Assembly (NCBI RefSeq): GCF_001570765.1
Contig: NZ_BCSH01000054.1
Span: forward strand, 1 to 44,192
Reading direction: 5' to 3'
From: Nocardiopsis listeri NBRC 13360
Lineage (GTDB): Bacteria > Actinomycetota > Actinomycetes > Streptosporangiales > Streptosporangiaceae
Length of the DNA: 44,192 nucleotides
Shown here: positions 15,223 to 23,736 of the stretch, in pieces
Layout of the letters: every line of letters starts with the position of its first letter
How positions within the stretch are numbered: position 1 is the first letter of the stretch
The notes under the pieces: model-generated
What the model was told of the DNA's origin: nothing
What the model saw: the letters and a program-made list of their open reading frames with translations, nothing else
Database searches by the model: none
Program-made: the position numbers and the translations under genes

Positions 15223-17562
15223 ATGGTGACGTGGTTGGGGACCGACGCGCACGGGTTGGGACGTCCACCGGACCTACGGCTGATCGCTCCGGCGTTGGCG
15301 TCCTGGGCGGCGGCGCTGGTGGCCTTGGCCGTGCCCGCCTGGGCGGCGTGGTCGTTGGCGGGTGCGATGGCCCTCACCGCGACGGTGGTGTTCCTGGGAG
15401 GACGGGTGTCCGCACTGCTCGGGGAGGCTCCGCTCACCGCCATCGCGGCGACCCTGGTGTGCGCGGCGACGGTCACGGCGGTGGCCGGCCTCCACGTGCA
15501 TCGGACGGTGACCAGCGCCGCGGTGGCCGCCGCCGAGCGGGGCGGTGAGGTGGAGTTCCGCGCGGTGGCGACGGTCGATCCGCGGTCTCGGGCGGGCATG
15601 CCACGGCCGGGGCGTGCGGAATGGGTGGTGCCGGCCCGCACCGTGTGGGTCCGTGTGGACGGTGAGATCCGCGCATCGCGGGCTTCGGTGGTGGTGTTGG
15701 CCTCCGGCGCGGAGTGGTCGGGGCTCCTGCCGGGCCAAGAGTTCACCGCGCGCGGGGCGTTCTTGGCCGCCGAGGACGAACCTCTGACGGCGGCGTTGGT
15801 GCCGGTGCGCGGCCCTCCGGAGGAGACCGGCGAGCCGGGGCGGCTCCAGGCCTTCGCCGGTGGGGTCCGCGCCGATCTGCGGGAGGCCTCGTCGGCGCTT
15901 CCTCGACCGGAACGCGATCTGTTGCCGGCCTTGATCGTCGGTGATGCCTCCGAACTGCGAGAGGAGACCGCGGAGGACTTCCGAGCCACCGGGATGACGC
16001 ACCTGTTGACGGTCAGCGGGGCCAACCTGGCGATCCTGACCGGGTTCGTGTTGGCGGTGGCGCGATGGGCGCGAGCGCCGACGTGGTGTTCGGTCCTGGG
16101 CGGCGCGGTGATGATCTGGCTGTTCGTGCTGGTGTGCCGACCGGAACCGAGCGTGGTGCGGGCCGCGTTCATGGGCTCGTTGGGGTTGTTGGCGCTGGCC
16201 ACGGGGCGGGCGCACACCGGTCTGGGCGCGTTGGGCGTGACCGTGGTGGGCGTGCTGTTCGTGGCGCCGGGGCTGGCGACCTCCTTCGGGTTCGCGTTGT
16301 CGGCGTTGGCCACGGCCGGGATCCTGCTGCTGGTACCGGGGTGGTCGTACGCCTGGTCTGCACGGATGCCCCTTCCCGTGGCGGAGGCCCTGGCGGTGGC
16401 GGTGGCGGCGCACGTGGCGGTGGCCCCGGTGCTGGTGCTGTTGTCGGGGGAGGTGTCGTGGGTGGCGATACCGGCCAATGTGTTGGCCGCTCCGGTGGTG
16501 GCGGTGGTGACCGTGGCGGGGTCGGCGTTGGCCGCGTTGGCGTCGGTCTGGTCGGGTGCGGCGGCGATCCTGGTGCACTTGCCGGGGCTCGGGGTGTCCT
16601 GGATCGCCGCGGTGGCGACGGTGGGGGCGCGGGTTCCGTACGGGGCGCTGCCATGGCGTTCCGACGTGGCCGGGGCGTTGCTGTTGGCCGCCCTGGTGGC
16701 GGCGTTCCTGCTGACCCGCGGTCGGCCACGCCGGGTGTTGGCCGCCGTGACCGTCGCGGTGCTCCTGTTGGGACTGTCGGCCCGTTGTCTGCCGGGTGGT
16801 TGGCCACCGAAGGGGTGGGCGCTGGTCTCCTGTGACGTGGGGCAGGGAGACGCGTTGGCTCTGTCCGTCGGCCCCGGGGAGGCGGTGGTGTTCGACACCG
16901 GGGACGACGTGGAACTGGTGGACGGGTGCCTGGAGCGGCTGGGGATACGAGAGGTCCCGTTGTTGGTGCTCAGTCACGACCACTCCGACCACGTGGACGG
17001 TGCTCCTGGGGTGCTGCGGCACCGCCGGGTCCCGGCTGCGTTGGCCCCCGCGGGGTTCGAGGACACCGCGGTGGGTCGCCTGTTGGCGGAGGAGGGCGTG
17101 GAGCTCCTGGCCGCCGAGCGAGGGCAGACCTTCAAGGTGGGTTCGTGGACGCTGCGGGTGTTGTGGCCACGGCCGGGTTACGCGGGGACGGTCAACGACA
17201 CCTCGGTGGTGATCCGGGCGGACGGCACGCACCTGTCGGCGCTGTTCACCGGGGACATCGAGGTACCGGCCCAGGGTGAGCTGCTGCGCGGGCCGGACTC
17301 CGAACTGTTGGCGGTCACCGTCCTGAACACCCCGCACCACGGTTCCGGCACCCAGGACCCCGCCTTCCTGGCCGCGACTCGGGCGAGGGTGTCGGTGACC
17401 TCGGTCGGCGCGGACAACCCCTACGGGCATCCGGCACCGTTCACCCGGAACATCCTGGAACGGATCGCGCCGGTGAACGCGCGTACCGACACGGACGGGG
17501 ACGTAGCGGTGCTGGAGGACCCGGTGCGCGTGGTCTCCCGTGGGCCCACGCCGGGCCGATGA
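15223..17562 (+). CDS. comEC: ComEC/Rec2-family DNA channel protein
   Basis: A 779-residue polytopic membrane protein. Hydrophobic helices near the N-terminus flank an OB-like outer segment; the competence domain (about 230-500) contains GDASELREETAEDFRATGMTH-like and LLTVSGANLAIL sequences typical of ComEC. After more helices, a C-terminal metallo-beta-lactamase-like domain carries HxHxDH as His585, His587, Asp589 and His590 (SHDHSDH). Known ComEC proteins pass single-stranded DNA across the membrane, and the C-terminal domain may degrade one strand. ATG 15223 is the chosen start; GTG 15226 is equally possible. It is coupled to comEA. Confidence 0.92.
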   Translation: MVTWLGTDAHGLGRPPDLRLIAPALASWAAALVALAVPAWAAWSLAGAMALTATVVFLGGRVSALLGEAPLTAIAATLVCAATVTAVAGLHVHRTVTSAAVAAAERGGEVEFRAVATVDPRSRAGMPRPGRAEWVVPARTVWVRVDGEIRASRASVVVLASGAEWSGLLPGQEFTARGAFLAAEDEPLTAALVPVRGPPEETGEPGRLQAFAGGVRADLREASSALPRPERDLLPALIVGDASELREETAEDFRATGMTHLLTVSGANLAILTGFVLAVARWARAPTWCSVLGGAVMIWLFVLVCRPEPSVVRAAFMGSLGLLALATGRAHTGLGALGVTVVGVLFVAPGLATSFGFALSALATAGILLLVPGWSYAWSARMPLPVAEALAVAVAAHVAVAPVLVLLSGEVSWVAIPANVLAAPVVAVVTVAGSALAALASVWSGAAAILVHLPGLGVSWIAAVATVGARVPYGALPWRSDVAGALLLAALVAAFLLTRGRPRRVLAAVTVAVLLLGLSARCLPGGWPPKGWALVSCDVGQGDALALSVGPGEAVVFDTGDDVELVDGCLERLGIREVPLLVLSHDHSDHVDGAPGVLRHRRVPAALAPAGFEDTAVGRLLAEEGVELLAAERGQTFKVGSWTLRVLWPRPGYAGTVNDTSVVIRADGTHLSALFTGDIEVPAQGELLRGPDSELLAVTVLNTPHHGSGTQDPAFLAATRARVSVTSVGADNPYGHPAPFTRNILERIAPVNARTDTDGDVAVLEDPVRVVSRGPTPGR

Positions 17563-17594
17563 CCCACCGAACGGCACCGGCCGGTCGGTGGGTC
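17561..17594 (+). promoter_or_regulatory. Hairpin between comEC and holA
   Basis: A 10-bp stem (17561-17570 with 17585-17594) with a 14-base loop that overlaps the comEC stop and ends 16 bases before holA. It has no T run. It could end the comEC transcript just before the holA start site. Confidence 0.45.
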
Positions 17595-17598
17595 GTGG

Positions 17599-17610
17599 CA
17601 TGCTCGTTGT
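17599..17610 (+). promoter_or_regulatory. Possible leaderless -10 of holA
   Basis: CATGCT then six bases then ATG 17611. The A2 and T6 positions match TAnnnT, and spacing equals that of the other leaderless genes here. No Shine-Dalgarno sequence is seen. Confidence 0.35.
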
Positions 17611-18573
17611 ATGCCTGCACCCGCCCTCATCACACTCATCGTCGGCGACGAGGAACTGCTCGTCGACCGGGCCGTGGCCGCGGTGGTCGCCGCGGTCCGC
17701 GAGTCCGATCCGGAGGTGGAGGTCCACGACCTCGTGCCCTCCCAGGTCGGCCTGTCCACCCTGGTGGAGGTCACCTCGCCCTCCCTGTTCGGCGACCGCC
17801 GGGTGGTGGTGCTCCGTTCCTCCCAGGACCTGACCAAGGACCTGGCCACGACCGTCATCGACTACCTCAAGAGCCCCGCCGACGACGTGAACCTGGTGCT
17901 CACCCACGCCGGCGGCGCCAAGGGCAAGGCGCTGGCGGAGGCCGCCACCAAGGCCAAGGCGCGGCGGGTGGACTGCAAGGGCCCCAAGAAGGGGCCGGAG
18001 CGGGTGGCGTTCGTCAGGGGCGAGTTCACCGCGGCCAAGCGCCAGATCACCCCCGACGCCGCCGAGACCCTGGTCGACGCGGTCGGCACGGACCTGCGGG
18101 AGATCGCCGCGGCCTGTACCCAGTTGATCGCCGACACCGAGGGCCGTGTGGACGCCGCCGCGGTGGCCCGCTACCACTCGGGCAAGGCCGAGGCCTCCGG
18201 GTTCACGGTGGCGGATCGAGCCGTGGAGGGGCGCCTGCCCGAGGCATTGGAACAGCTGCGCTGGTCGTTGGCGGTGGGCACCGCACCGGTGCTGATCAAC
18301 AGCGCCCTGGCCGGGGCCGTACGCGGGATCGCGGTGGCCTCCCAGCCCCCGCGCGGGATGAGCGAGGCCGATCTGGCCAAGCGGGCGAAGGTGCCGCCGT
18401 GGAAGATGCGGTCCCTGCGCCAGCAGGCCAGGGGGTGGAGCCCCGCCGGGGTCACCCGTGCCATGTCGGTGGTCGCGGAAACGGACGCCCTGATCAAGGG
18501 TGCCGGTCGTGACCCCGAGTACGCGTTGGAGCGCGCGATCATCGAGATCGCCCGTGCCCGCGGCAACCGCTGA
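17611..18573 (+). CDS. holA: DNA polymerase III subunit delta
   Basis: A 320-residue clamp-loader subunit that opens the sliding clamp during replication. The N-terminus MPAPALITLIVGDEELLVDRAV is the classic delta start (GDEE-L). It is followed by VEVTSPSLFGDRRVVVLR, the segment DAAETLVDAVGTDLREIAAAC (split by a few substitutions) and a C-terminal helical collar domain. Length is typical. It is followed immediately by the oppositely oriented amidohydrolase gene (5 bp between stops). The position after comEC is conserved in many bacteria. Confidence 0.93.
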   Translation: MPAPALITLIVGDEELLVDRAVAAVVAAVRESDPEVEVHDLVPSQVGLSTLVEVTSPSLFGDRRVVVLRSSQDLTKDLATTVIDYLKSPADDVNLVLTHAGGAKGKALAEAATKAKARRVDCKGPKKGPERVAFVRGEFTAAKRQITPDAAETLVDAVGTDLREIAAACTQLIADTEGRVDAAAVARYHSGKAEASGFTVADRAVEGRLPEALEQLRWSLAVGTAPVLINSALAGAVRGIAVASQPPRGMSEADLAKRAKVPPWKMRSLRQQARGWSPAGVTRAMSVVAETDALIKGAGRDPEYALERAIIEIARARGNR

Positions 18574-18578
18574 GACCG

Positions 18579-19787
18579 TCAGCCGATGGTCTGACCGCCC
18601 TGCCACACGCGCAGGGTCTTCAGCCCCATGGACCACGCGAAGGCACCCTCGTGGTCGGCGTCCCACTGCACCAGGTCGGCGAGACCGCCCGGGACGATCA
18701 GTCCACGGTCGTTGAGCCCGAGGGCCCGTGCGCCGCCGACCGTGGCGGCGTTGAGCGCCTCCTGCACGGTCATCTCGAACATGGAGACCGCCAGGGATAT
18801 GACCAGGGGCATGGAGGTCGTGCCGGACTGGGCGGGGTTGTGGTCGGTGCCCAACCCGACGGGGACACCGTGGTCGAGCAGTGCCCGCACCGGCGGGGTG
18901 CGGCGTTCGTGCAGGGCCGTGGTGGGGCAGGCGACCACCGGTGTGCGGGTGGTGGCCAGGGCGAGCATGTCCTCGTCGTCGGCCTCGTGCATCAGGTCCA
19001 CGGAGGTACAGCCGAGTTCGGCGGCCATGCGCACGGCGCCGTGGCGTGGCCGTGAACAGGCGTGCATGGTGGTGCGCAGCCCCACGGACTGTCCCACGCC
19101 GAGCAGCATGTGGGCGTCCTCGGTGGTGAACTGCTGGTTGTCGCAGTAGATGTCGACCCCGTCGGCGCCCGCCATGGCGGCGTCGCCGAGCCAGGACGCG
19201 GCGGTGGCCACGTACTCCTGGGGACGGCCGAAGAACTCGGGCGGTACCCCGTGCGCGGGGAAGAACGTGACGTGCAGGCGAGGCATGCCCGGTTCCTCCT
19301 CCAGGGAGCGCAGCAGGCGCACGTCGGCGAGTTCGCCGTCCCGGGTGAGGTGGTAGCCGGTCTTGGCCTCCATGGTGGTGCAGCCGGAGAGCACCCAGTG
19401 CCGGAGCCGTTCGCGGACGGCGTTGCACAGGGTCCAGGGGTCGGTTCCACGGGTGATGGTGACGGTGGTGGACACTCCACCGCCCGCGGCGAAGATGTCG
19501 GCGCGGGTGGCGCCCTTGGCCCACATGTTGACCTCGGCGTAGCGGTCGCCGGCGTACACGGGGTGGCAGTGGGCGTCGATGAGCCCTGGGGTGAGGAGCC
19601 CTCCACCGATGTTGACGATCTCGTCGACGTCGGTGAGGTCCTCCATCACTCCGGGAATGTGCTGCGGCAGCTCGGCGGCGGGTCCGACCCAGGCGACGCG
19701 GTCGTTGTCGATGAGGACCGCGGCCTTGGTCAACAGCTCGTTACCGGTCCAGAGGCGGCCGATGTTGGTGAGGAGTACTACCGGCAT
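18579..19787 (-). CDS. hutI: Imidazolonepropionase-like amidohydrolase
   Basis: A 402-residue metal-dependent hydrolase of the amidohydrolase superfamily, closest in pattern to imidazolonepropionase (HutI), which opens the imidazolone ring in histidine breakdown. The metal motif DAHCHPVYAGDR has His73 and His75. AAGGGVSTTV and GCTTMEAKTGYHL correspond to the HutI stretches AAGGGI and TT-EVKSGYG. GTDHNPAQSGTTSMPLV carries the late metal-binding Asp. No other hut gene is nearby, so it is an orphan, and a related cyclic-amide substrate is possible. The ATG has only a weak ribosome site. It is convergent with holA. Confidence 0.68.
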   Translation of the reverse strand: MPVVLLTNIGRLWTGNELLTKAAVLIDNDRVAWVGPAAELPQHIPGVMEDLTDVDEIVNIGGGLLTPGLIDAHCHPVYAGDRYAEVNMWAKGATRADIFAAGGGVSTTVTITRGTDPWTLCNAVRERLRHWVLSGCTTMEAKTGYHLTRDGELADVRLLRSLEEEPGMPRLHVTFFPAHGVPPEFFGRPQEYVATAASWLGDAAMAGADGVDIYCDNQQFTTEDAHMLLGVGQSVGLRTTMHACSRPRHGAVRMAAELGCTSVDLMHEADDEDMLALATTRTPVVACPTTALHERRTPPVRALLDHGVPVGLGTDHNPAQSGTTSMPLVISLAVSMFEMTVQEALNAATVGGARALGLNDRGLIVPGGLADLVQWDADHEGAFAWSMGLKTLRVWQGGQTIG

Positions 19788-20235
19788 CAGATGGTCCGCC
19801 CCCGCCGGTCAGGTCCGTTGCGCGCCACGCGAACGGGGGGCGCGTAGAGCACGGACGGACATGGCGACCTCGTATCTGGATGTGATTCCGACAGGGCCGT
19901 GGGCGGCCTGGGGCCACCGCGCGGTACCGGGTCAGTGGGGGTGCACCATCGGGGGACAGTGGTCACTGCCGGCCAGTGCTCCAAGACCGTAGTCCATTCG
20001 CCGGCGCCATGTACACCTCCCCGCAGGGACGAATGCGAACGTTCCGGAGCGAAGTTCGCAGAATCGTTGAGTGACGAAGACCACTCGAAACACGCTTGAG
20101 CTGCGATGACCCGTGCCACGGGTGGAAAACGGCCGATCTCTCAGAACACGAGAGACCCGGAACGCGCTCGGGGCCGGGGAATCCATGCGGACTCCCCGGC
20201 CCCGAGCGTGTCATCCTTCGGAGGACGGCCCGCGG
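19788..20235. other. Intergenic region between hutI-like gene and hflX
   Basis: This 448-base gap holds no convincing gene. It contains the hflX terminator hairpin (20165-20208), a small hairpin around 20138-20154 and an inverted repeat TGCGAAC (20034-20040)/GTTCGCA (20054-20060) with a 13-base spacer. The repeat could be an operator for the amidohydrolase gene. Third-position G/C in possible short frames is lower than in the neighbouring genes. Confidence 0.6.
20165..20208. terminator. hflX terminator hairpin
   Basis: A perfect 16-bp stem (20165-20180 with 20193-20208) with a 12-base loop, 27 bases past the hflX stop. There is no T run on the minus-strand side; length and position support termination. 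Confidence 0.7.
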
Positions 20236-21684
20236 TCAAACGGTGCTCAGTGCGTACCCCTCGAACCTGGCCGCGAGCGACGCGGGCACGAACGCGTGCA
20301 GCTCGGTGCCGTCCGCGGTGTGCCCCTCGGTGACCACGCGCCCTTCGTCGTGGGCGCGGGCGATGAGGTCGCCCCGCGAGTACGGGACGAGCGCGCGCAC
20401 CTCCTCGGCGATCTCGGGAAGCGCATCGGCCAGGGCCGTCACCAGACCCGGGATGCCTTCGCCGGTGCGCGCCGAGACCTCGACCAGGTCGGGGTATCGG
20501 GTGCGCAGGGCCTTGACGGTGTCGGGGTCGGCGGCGTCGACCTTGTTGAGCACCATGAGCTCACGGACGTCACCGGCCTCGATGTCGGCGAGGACCTCGT
20601 GCACGGCGGAGATCTGCGCCTCGGGGTCGGGGTGCGAACCGTCGACCACGTGCAGGATCAGGTCGGAGTCGGCGACCTCCTCCAGGGTGGAGCGGAAGGC
20701 CTCCACCAACTGGTGCGGCAGGTGGCGCACGAAGCCGACCGTGTCGCTGAGCGTGAAGCCGCGGCCGTCGGGCGTACGGGCCTGACGGACCGTCGGGTCC
20801 AAGGTGGCGAACAACGCGTTCTCCACCAGCACCCCGGCTCCGGTGAGCCGGTTGAGCAGACTGGACTTGCCCGCGTTGGTGTACCCGGCCAAAGCGACCG
20901 AGGGCACCTGTCGGGCACGACGGACGTCGCGCTTGACGTCGCGCGCGGTGCGCATGTGGACCAACTGCCGACGCAGCTTGGCGACCCTGTCGTGGATTCG
21001 ACGGCGGTCGGTCTCGATCTTGGTCTCACCGGGACCGCGCAGACCCACACCGCCGTTGCCGCCACCACCGGCGCCGCCGGCCTGACGGGACAGGGAGTGA
21101 CCCCAACCGCGCAGTCGTGGCAACAGGTAGTTGAGCTGGGCGAGTTCGACCTGGGCCTTGCCCTCGCTGCTGCTCGCGTGCTGGGCGAAGATGTCCAGGA
21201 TGAGCGCGGTGCGGTCGATCACCTTGACCTTGACCACGTCCTCCAGCTGGATCAGCTGGCCGGGGGTGAGCTCGCCGTCGGTGATGACGGTGTCGGCACC
21301 GGTGGCCTCGACGATGTCGCTGAGTTCGGCCGCCTTGCCCTTACCGATGTAGGTGGCGGGGTCCGGCTTGGAACGGCGCTGGGTGATGCCTTCCAGTACC
21401 AGGGCACCGGCGGTCTCGGAGAGTGCGGCGAGTTCGGCGAGCGAGTTGTCGGCGTCGGCCTGGGTTCCCCGGGTCCACACTCCGATCAGGACCACGCGCT
21501 CCAAGCGCAGGGCCCGGTTCTCGACCTCGGTGACGTCGGTGAGTTCTGTGGACAGCCCCTGAACGCGACGTAGCGCGTGGCGTTCGGCCAGTTCCATCTC
21601 GCCCTGATCGGGCGAGCCCTCACGGAACGCGTCCTCGGCCTCGTGGCCGGTTCGGTCGTCTCCGTGGAAGTCAGCAGTATTCAT
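20236..21684 (-). CDS. hflX: GTPase HflX
   Basis: A 482-residue ribosome-associated GTPase; known HflX splits or rescues ribosomes under stress. The N-terminal HflX domain contains the GGRGPGE-type segment (here LRGPGETKIETDRRRI) and a glycine-rich stretch AGGAGGGGNGG. The G domain follows: G1 GYTNAGKSSLLN, G3 DTVGFVRHLPHQLVEAF and G4 NKVD. ATG 21684 has an excellent GGAGGG site eight bases upstream. GATAAT on the minus strand at 21770-21775 is a possible -10. It is divergent from aceB across 315 bp. Confidence 0.95.
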   Translation of the reverse strand: MNTADFHGDDRTGHEAEDAFREGSPDQGEMELAERHALRRVQGLSTELTDVTEVENRALRLERVVLIGVWTRGTQADADNSLAELAALSETAGALVLEGITQRRSKPDPATYIGKGKAAELSDIVEATGADTVITDGELTPGQLIQLEDVVKVKVIDRTALILDIFAQHASSSEGKAQVELAQLNYLLPRLRGWGHSLSRQAGGAGGGGNGGVGLRGPGETKIETDRRRIHDRVAKLRRQLVHMRTARDVKRDVRRARQVPSVALAGYTNAGKSSLLNRLTGAGVLVENALFATLDPTVRQARTPDGRGFTLSDTVGFVRHLPHQLVEAFRSTLEEVADSDLILHVVDGSHPDPEAQISAVHEVLADIEAGDVRELMVLNKVDAADPDTVKALRTRYPDLVEVSARTGEGIPGLVTALADALPEIAEEVRALVPYSRGDLIARAHDEGRVVTEGHTADGTELHAFVPASLAARFEGYALSTV

Positions 21685-21999
21685 ATCCCTCCAGTTGGGT
21701 CAACGCGGGTGTCTCCGGGAATCTTCCCTGGCTCGATGGTGGCATCCCGCCTCGAGTGAAGGCACGTTAATTATCGCAGGTGGTGTGACACAAGCCACCA
21801 GGGCCTGGTCGCCGTGTAATCTTCGAAAGCGCGAAGAGACCGAAGAATCTCCTTATTTGCGGAAGAAGATTCACGAACCTTCTCCTATCGGAAACTTCAG
21901 CCCCCATCGATCCCGCGAGTGACGTTGACCGCTTGACATCGAGATAGTAGTTTCACTTCCACATACCAGAAGCTTATTTCGTATTGCGGAAGGTTTTCC
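21685..21999. promoter_or_regulatory. hflX-aceB divergent control region
   Basis: A 315-base AT-richer gap with promoters on both strands. For aceB, TTGACC (21925-21930), 17 bases and TAGTTT (21948-21953) form a reasonable promoter; TTGACA at 21933-21938 has no good -10 partner. For hflX, GATAAT on the minus strand is at 21770-21775. A segment CTTATTTGCGGAAG at 21852-21865 resembles the operator-like site near the aceB start. No small gene was supported. Confidence 0.55.
21977..21991 (+). promoter_or_regulatory. Operator-like site at the aceB ribosome site
   Basis: TTTCG-TATTG-CGGAA, an imperfect 15-bp palindrome ending eight bases before the aceB ATG; its right arm is also part of the ribosome-binding site. 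The same arrangement TTTCA-N5-CGGAA occurs at 23625-23639 before glcD. TTCCG/CGGAA palindromes are used by several IclR-type regulators, including those of glyoxylate and allantoin genes. The regulator is not encoded here. Confidence 0.5.
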
Positions 22000-23604
22000 A
22001 TGGGCGCCACGCACGGGGTCGAGATCACGGGACCCCTCAACGACCGGTTCGACGAGATCCTCACCGACGACGCCCTCGCGCTCGTCGCCGAGCTGCACCG
22101 CACCTTCGAGTCCCGCCGCCAGGACCTCCTGGCCGCGCGCAGGACCCTCGAGGCGCGGGTCGCGGCCGGGGAGGACCTCGACTTCCTCCCCGAGACCAAG
22201 CACATCCGTGAGGACGACAGCTGGAAGGTCGCACCGGCCGCCCCCGGCATCACCGACCGCCGCGTGGAGATCACCGGTCCGACCGACCGCAAGATGACCA
22301 TCAACGCGCTCAACTCCGGCGCGAAGGTGTGGCTGGCCGACCTCGAAGACGCCAACACCCCGCTGTGGGAGAACATGATCCAGGGGCAGCTCAACCTGCG
22401 CGACGCCCTGGACCGCGAGATCGACTTCACCTCCCCCCAGGGCAAGACCTACGCCCTGAAGGAGGACTCCGAACTGGCCACCATCGTCGTGCGTCCCCGT
22501 GGCTGGCACCTGGACGAGAAGCACGTCCTCGTCGACGGTCAGCGCACCAGCGGCGGCATCGTCGACTTCGCGCTGTACTTCTTCCACAGCGCCAAGCGTC
22601 AGATCGCCAAGGGCAAGGGCCCGTACTTCTACCTCCCGAAGATGCAGAGCCACCTTGAGGCCCGCCTGTGGAACGACATCTTCGTCCTGGCCCAGGAGCG
22701 TCTGGGCATTCCGCGCGGCACCATCCGCGCCACCTGCCTGATCGAGACCATCCCGGCCGCGTTCGAGATGGAGGAGATCCTCTACGAGCTGCGTGAGCAC
22801 TCCGCCGGTCTCAACGCCGGTCGCTGGGACTACCTGTTCAGCATCATCAAGACCCACCGCACCCGCGGCCGCAGGTTCCTGCTGCCCGAACGCAACGCCG
22901 TCACCATGACCGCCCCGATGATGCGCGCCTACACCGAACTGCTGGTCAAGACCTGCCACAAGCGCGGCGCCCACGCGATCGGCGGCATGGCCGCGTTCAT
23001 CCCGTCCCGCAAGGACGAGGAGGTCAACAAGAACGCCTTCGCCAAGGTCCGCGACGACAAGTCCCGCGAGTCCGGCGACGGCTTCGACGGCTCCTGGGTC
23101 GCCCACCCCGACCTGGTCCCGATCTGCCGCGAGATCTTCGACGGTGTCCTGGGAGACAAGCCCAACCAGATCGACAAGCAGCGCCCCGACGTCGAAGTGA
23201 CCGCGGCCGACCTGCTCGCCGTCGACCAGACCCCCGGTGGCGTCACCAAGGCCGGTCTGCGCGCCAACATCAACGTCGCGCTGCAGTACCTGGCCGCCTG
23301 GATGGGCGGAAACGGCGCGGTGGCCATCCACAACCTCATGGAGGACGCAGCCACCGCCGAGATCTCCCGTTCACAGATCTGGCAGTGGCTGCACAACGAC
23401 GTCACCCTCGACGACGGGCCCAAGGTCACCGCCGAGCTCGTCAAGCAGATCATCGAGGAGGAGCTCGTCACCATCCGGGAGTCCTTGGGCGCCGGCTACG
23501 ACGATGACCTGTTCGAGCAGGCCAAGGAACTGTTCACCGAGGTCGCCCTGGACGACGAGTACGTCGACTTCCTGACCCTGCCCGCCTACGAGCGCATGCC
23601 GTAG
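22000..23604 (+). CDS. aceB: Malate synthase A
   Basis: A 534-residue enzyme condensing glyoxylate with acetyl-CoA to malate, in the glyoxylate shunt or after glycolate/allantoin breakdown. Isoform A is indicated by length and by [41 protein letters not shown] motifs and the signature-like [18 protein letters not shown] 22000 has GGAAGG upstream. It is separated by 132 bp from glcD, whose enzyme makes glyoxylate, so the two units form one pathway. No isocitrate lyase gene is present in the window, which suggests that glycolate or another C2 source supplies the glyoxylate. Confidence 0.95.
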   Translation: MGATHGVEITGPLNDRFDEILTDDALALVAELHRTFESRRQDLLAARRTLEARVAAGEDLDFLPETKHIREDDSWKVAPAAPGITDRRVEITGPTDRKMTINALNSGAKVWLADLEDANTPLWENMIQGQLNLRDALDREIDFTSPQGKTYALKEDSELATIVVRPRGWHLDEKHVLVDGQRTSGGIVDFALYFFHSAKRQIAKGKGPYFYLPKMQSHLEARLWNDIFVLAQERLGIPRGTIRATCLIETIPAAFEMEEILYELREHSAGLNAGRWDYLFSIIKTHRTRGRRFLLPERNAVTMTAPMMRAYTELLVKTCHKRGAHAIGGMAAFIPSRKDEEVNKNAFAKVRDDKSRESGDGFDGSWVAHPDLVPICREIFDGVLGDKPNQIDKQRPDVEVTAADLLAVDQTPGGVTKAGLRANINVALQYLAAWMGGNGAVAIHNLMEDAATAEISRSQIWQWLHNDVTLDDGPKVTAELVKQIIEEELVTIRESLGAGYDDDLFEQAKELFTEVALDDEYVDFLTLPAYERMP

Positions 23605-23624
23605 GGCCCCGCCGGGTAGAGCGA

Positions 23625-23639
23625 TTTCATAAAACGGAA
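23625..23639 (+). promoter_or_regulatory. Operator-like site before glcD
   Basis: TTTCA-TAAAA-CGGAA, matching the arms of the site at the aceB start, about 100 bp before glcD. GGAA (23636-23639) and TTCC (23646-23649) form a second overlapping inverted pair. It suggests joint control of aceB and glcDEF. Confidence 0.5.
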
Positions 23640-23649
23640 GATTGTTTCC

Positions 23650-23681
23650 ACCGCACCCCTTGTCTCGGCAAGGGGTGCGGT
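23650..23681 (+). terminator. Hairpin between aceB and glcD
   Basis: A perfect 13-bp stem (23650-23662 with 23669-23681) with a 6-base loop and no T run. It may end the aceB transcript or act as a leader hairpin for glcDEF, because the operator-like site lies upstream of it. Confidence 0.6.
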
Positions 23682-23736
23682 CGTACGGTCCCCCTGCGAG
23701 GTCGCAGTCCTTCCGACCGCACCAGGGGAGACGCCC

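Noticed and set aside
15274..19524. A 1,416-codon open frame on the minus strand across comEC, holA and the amidohydrolase gene
   Set aside because: It is antisense to well-recognised genes, is extremely rich in Arg, Pro and Gly and shows no family motif. Long antisense frames are expected in very high-GC coding DNA.
19787..20119. A 110-codon minus-strand frame whose TGA overlaps the amidohydrolase ATG
   Set aside because: The overlap looks like translational coupling, but there is no ribosome site, third-position G/C is low and the sequence resembles no protein.
21933..21938. Perfect TTGACA as the aceB -35
   Set aside because: No acceptable -10 lies 16-18 bases downstream; TTGACC at 21925 with TAGTTT at 17 bases is a better pair.
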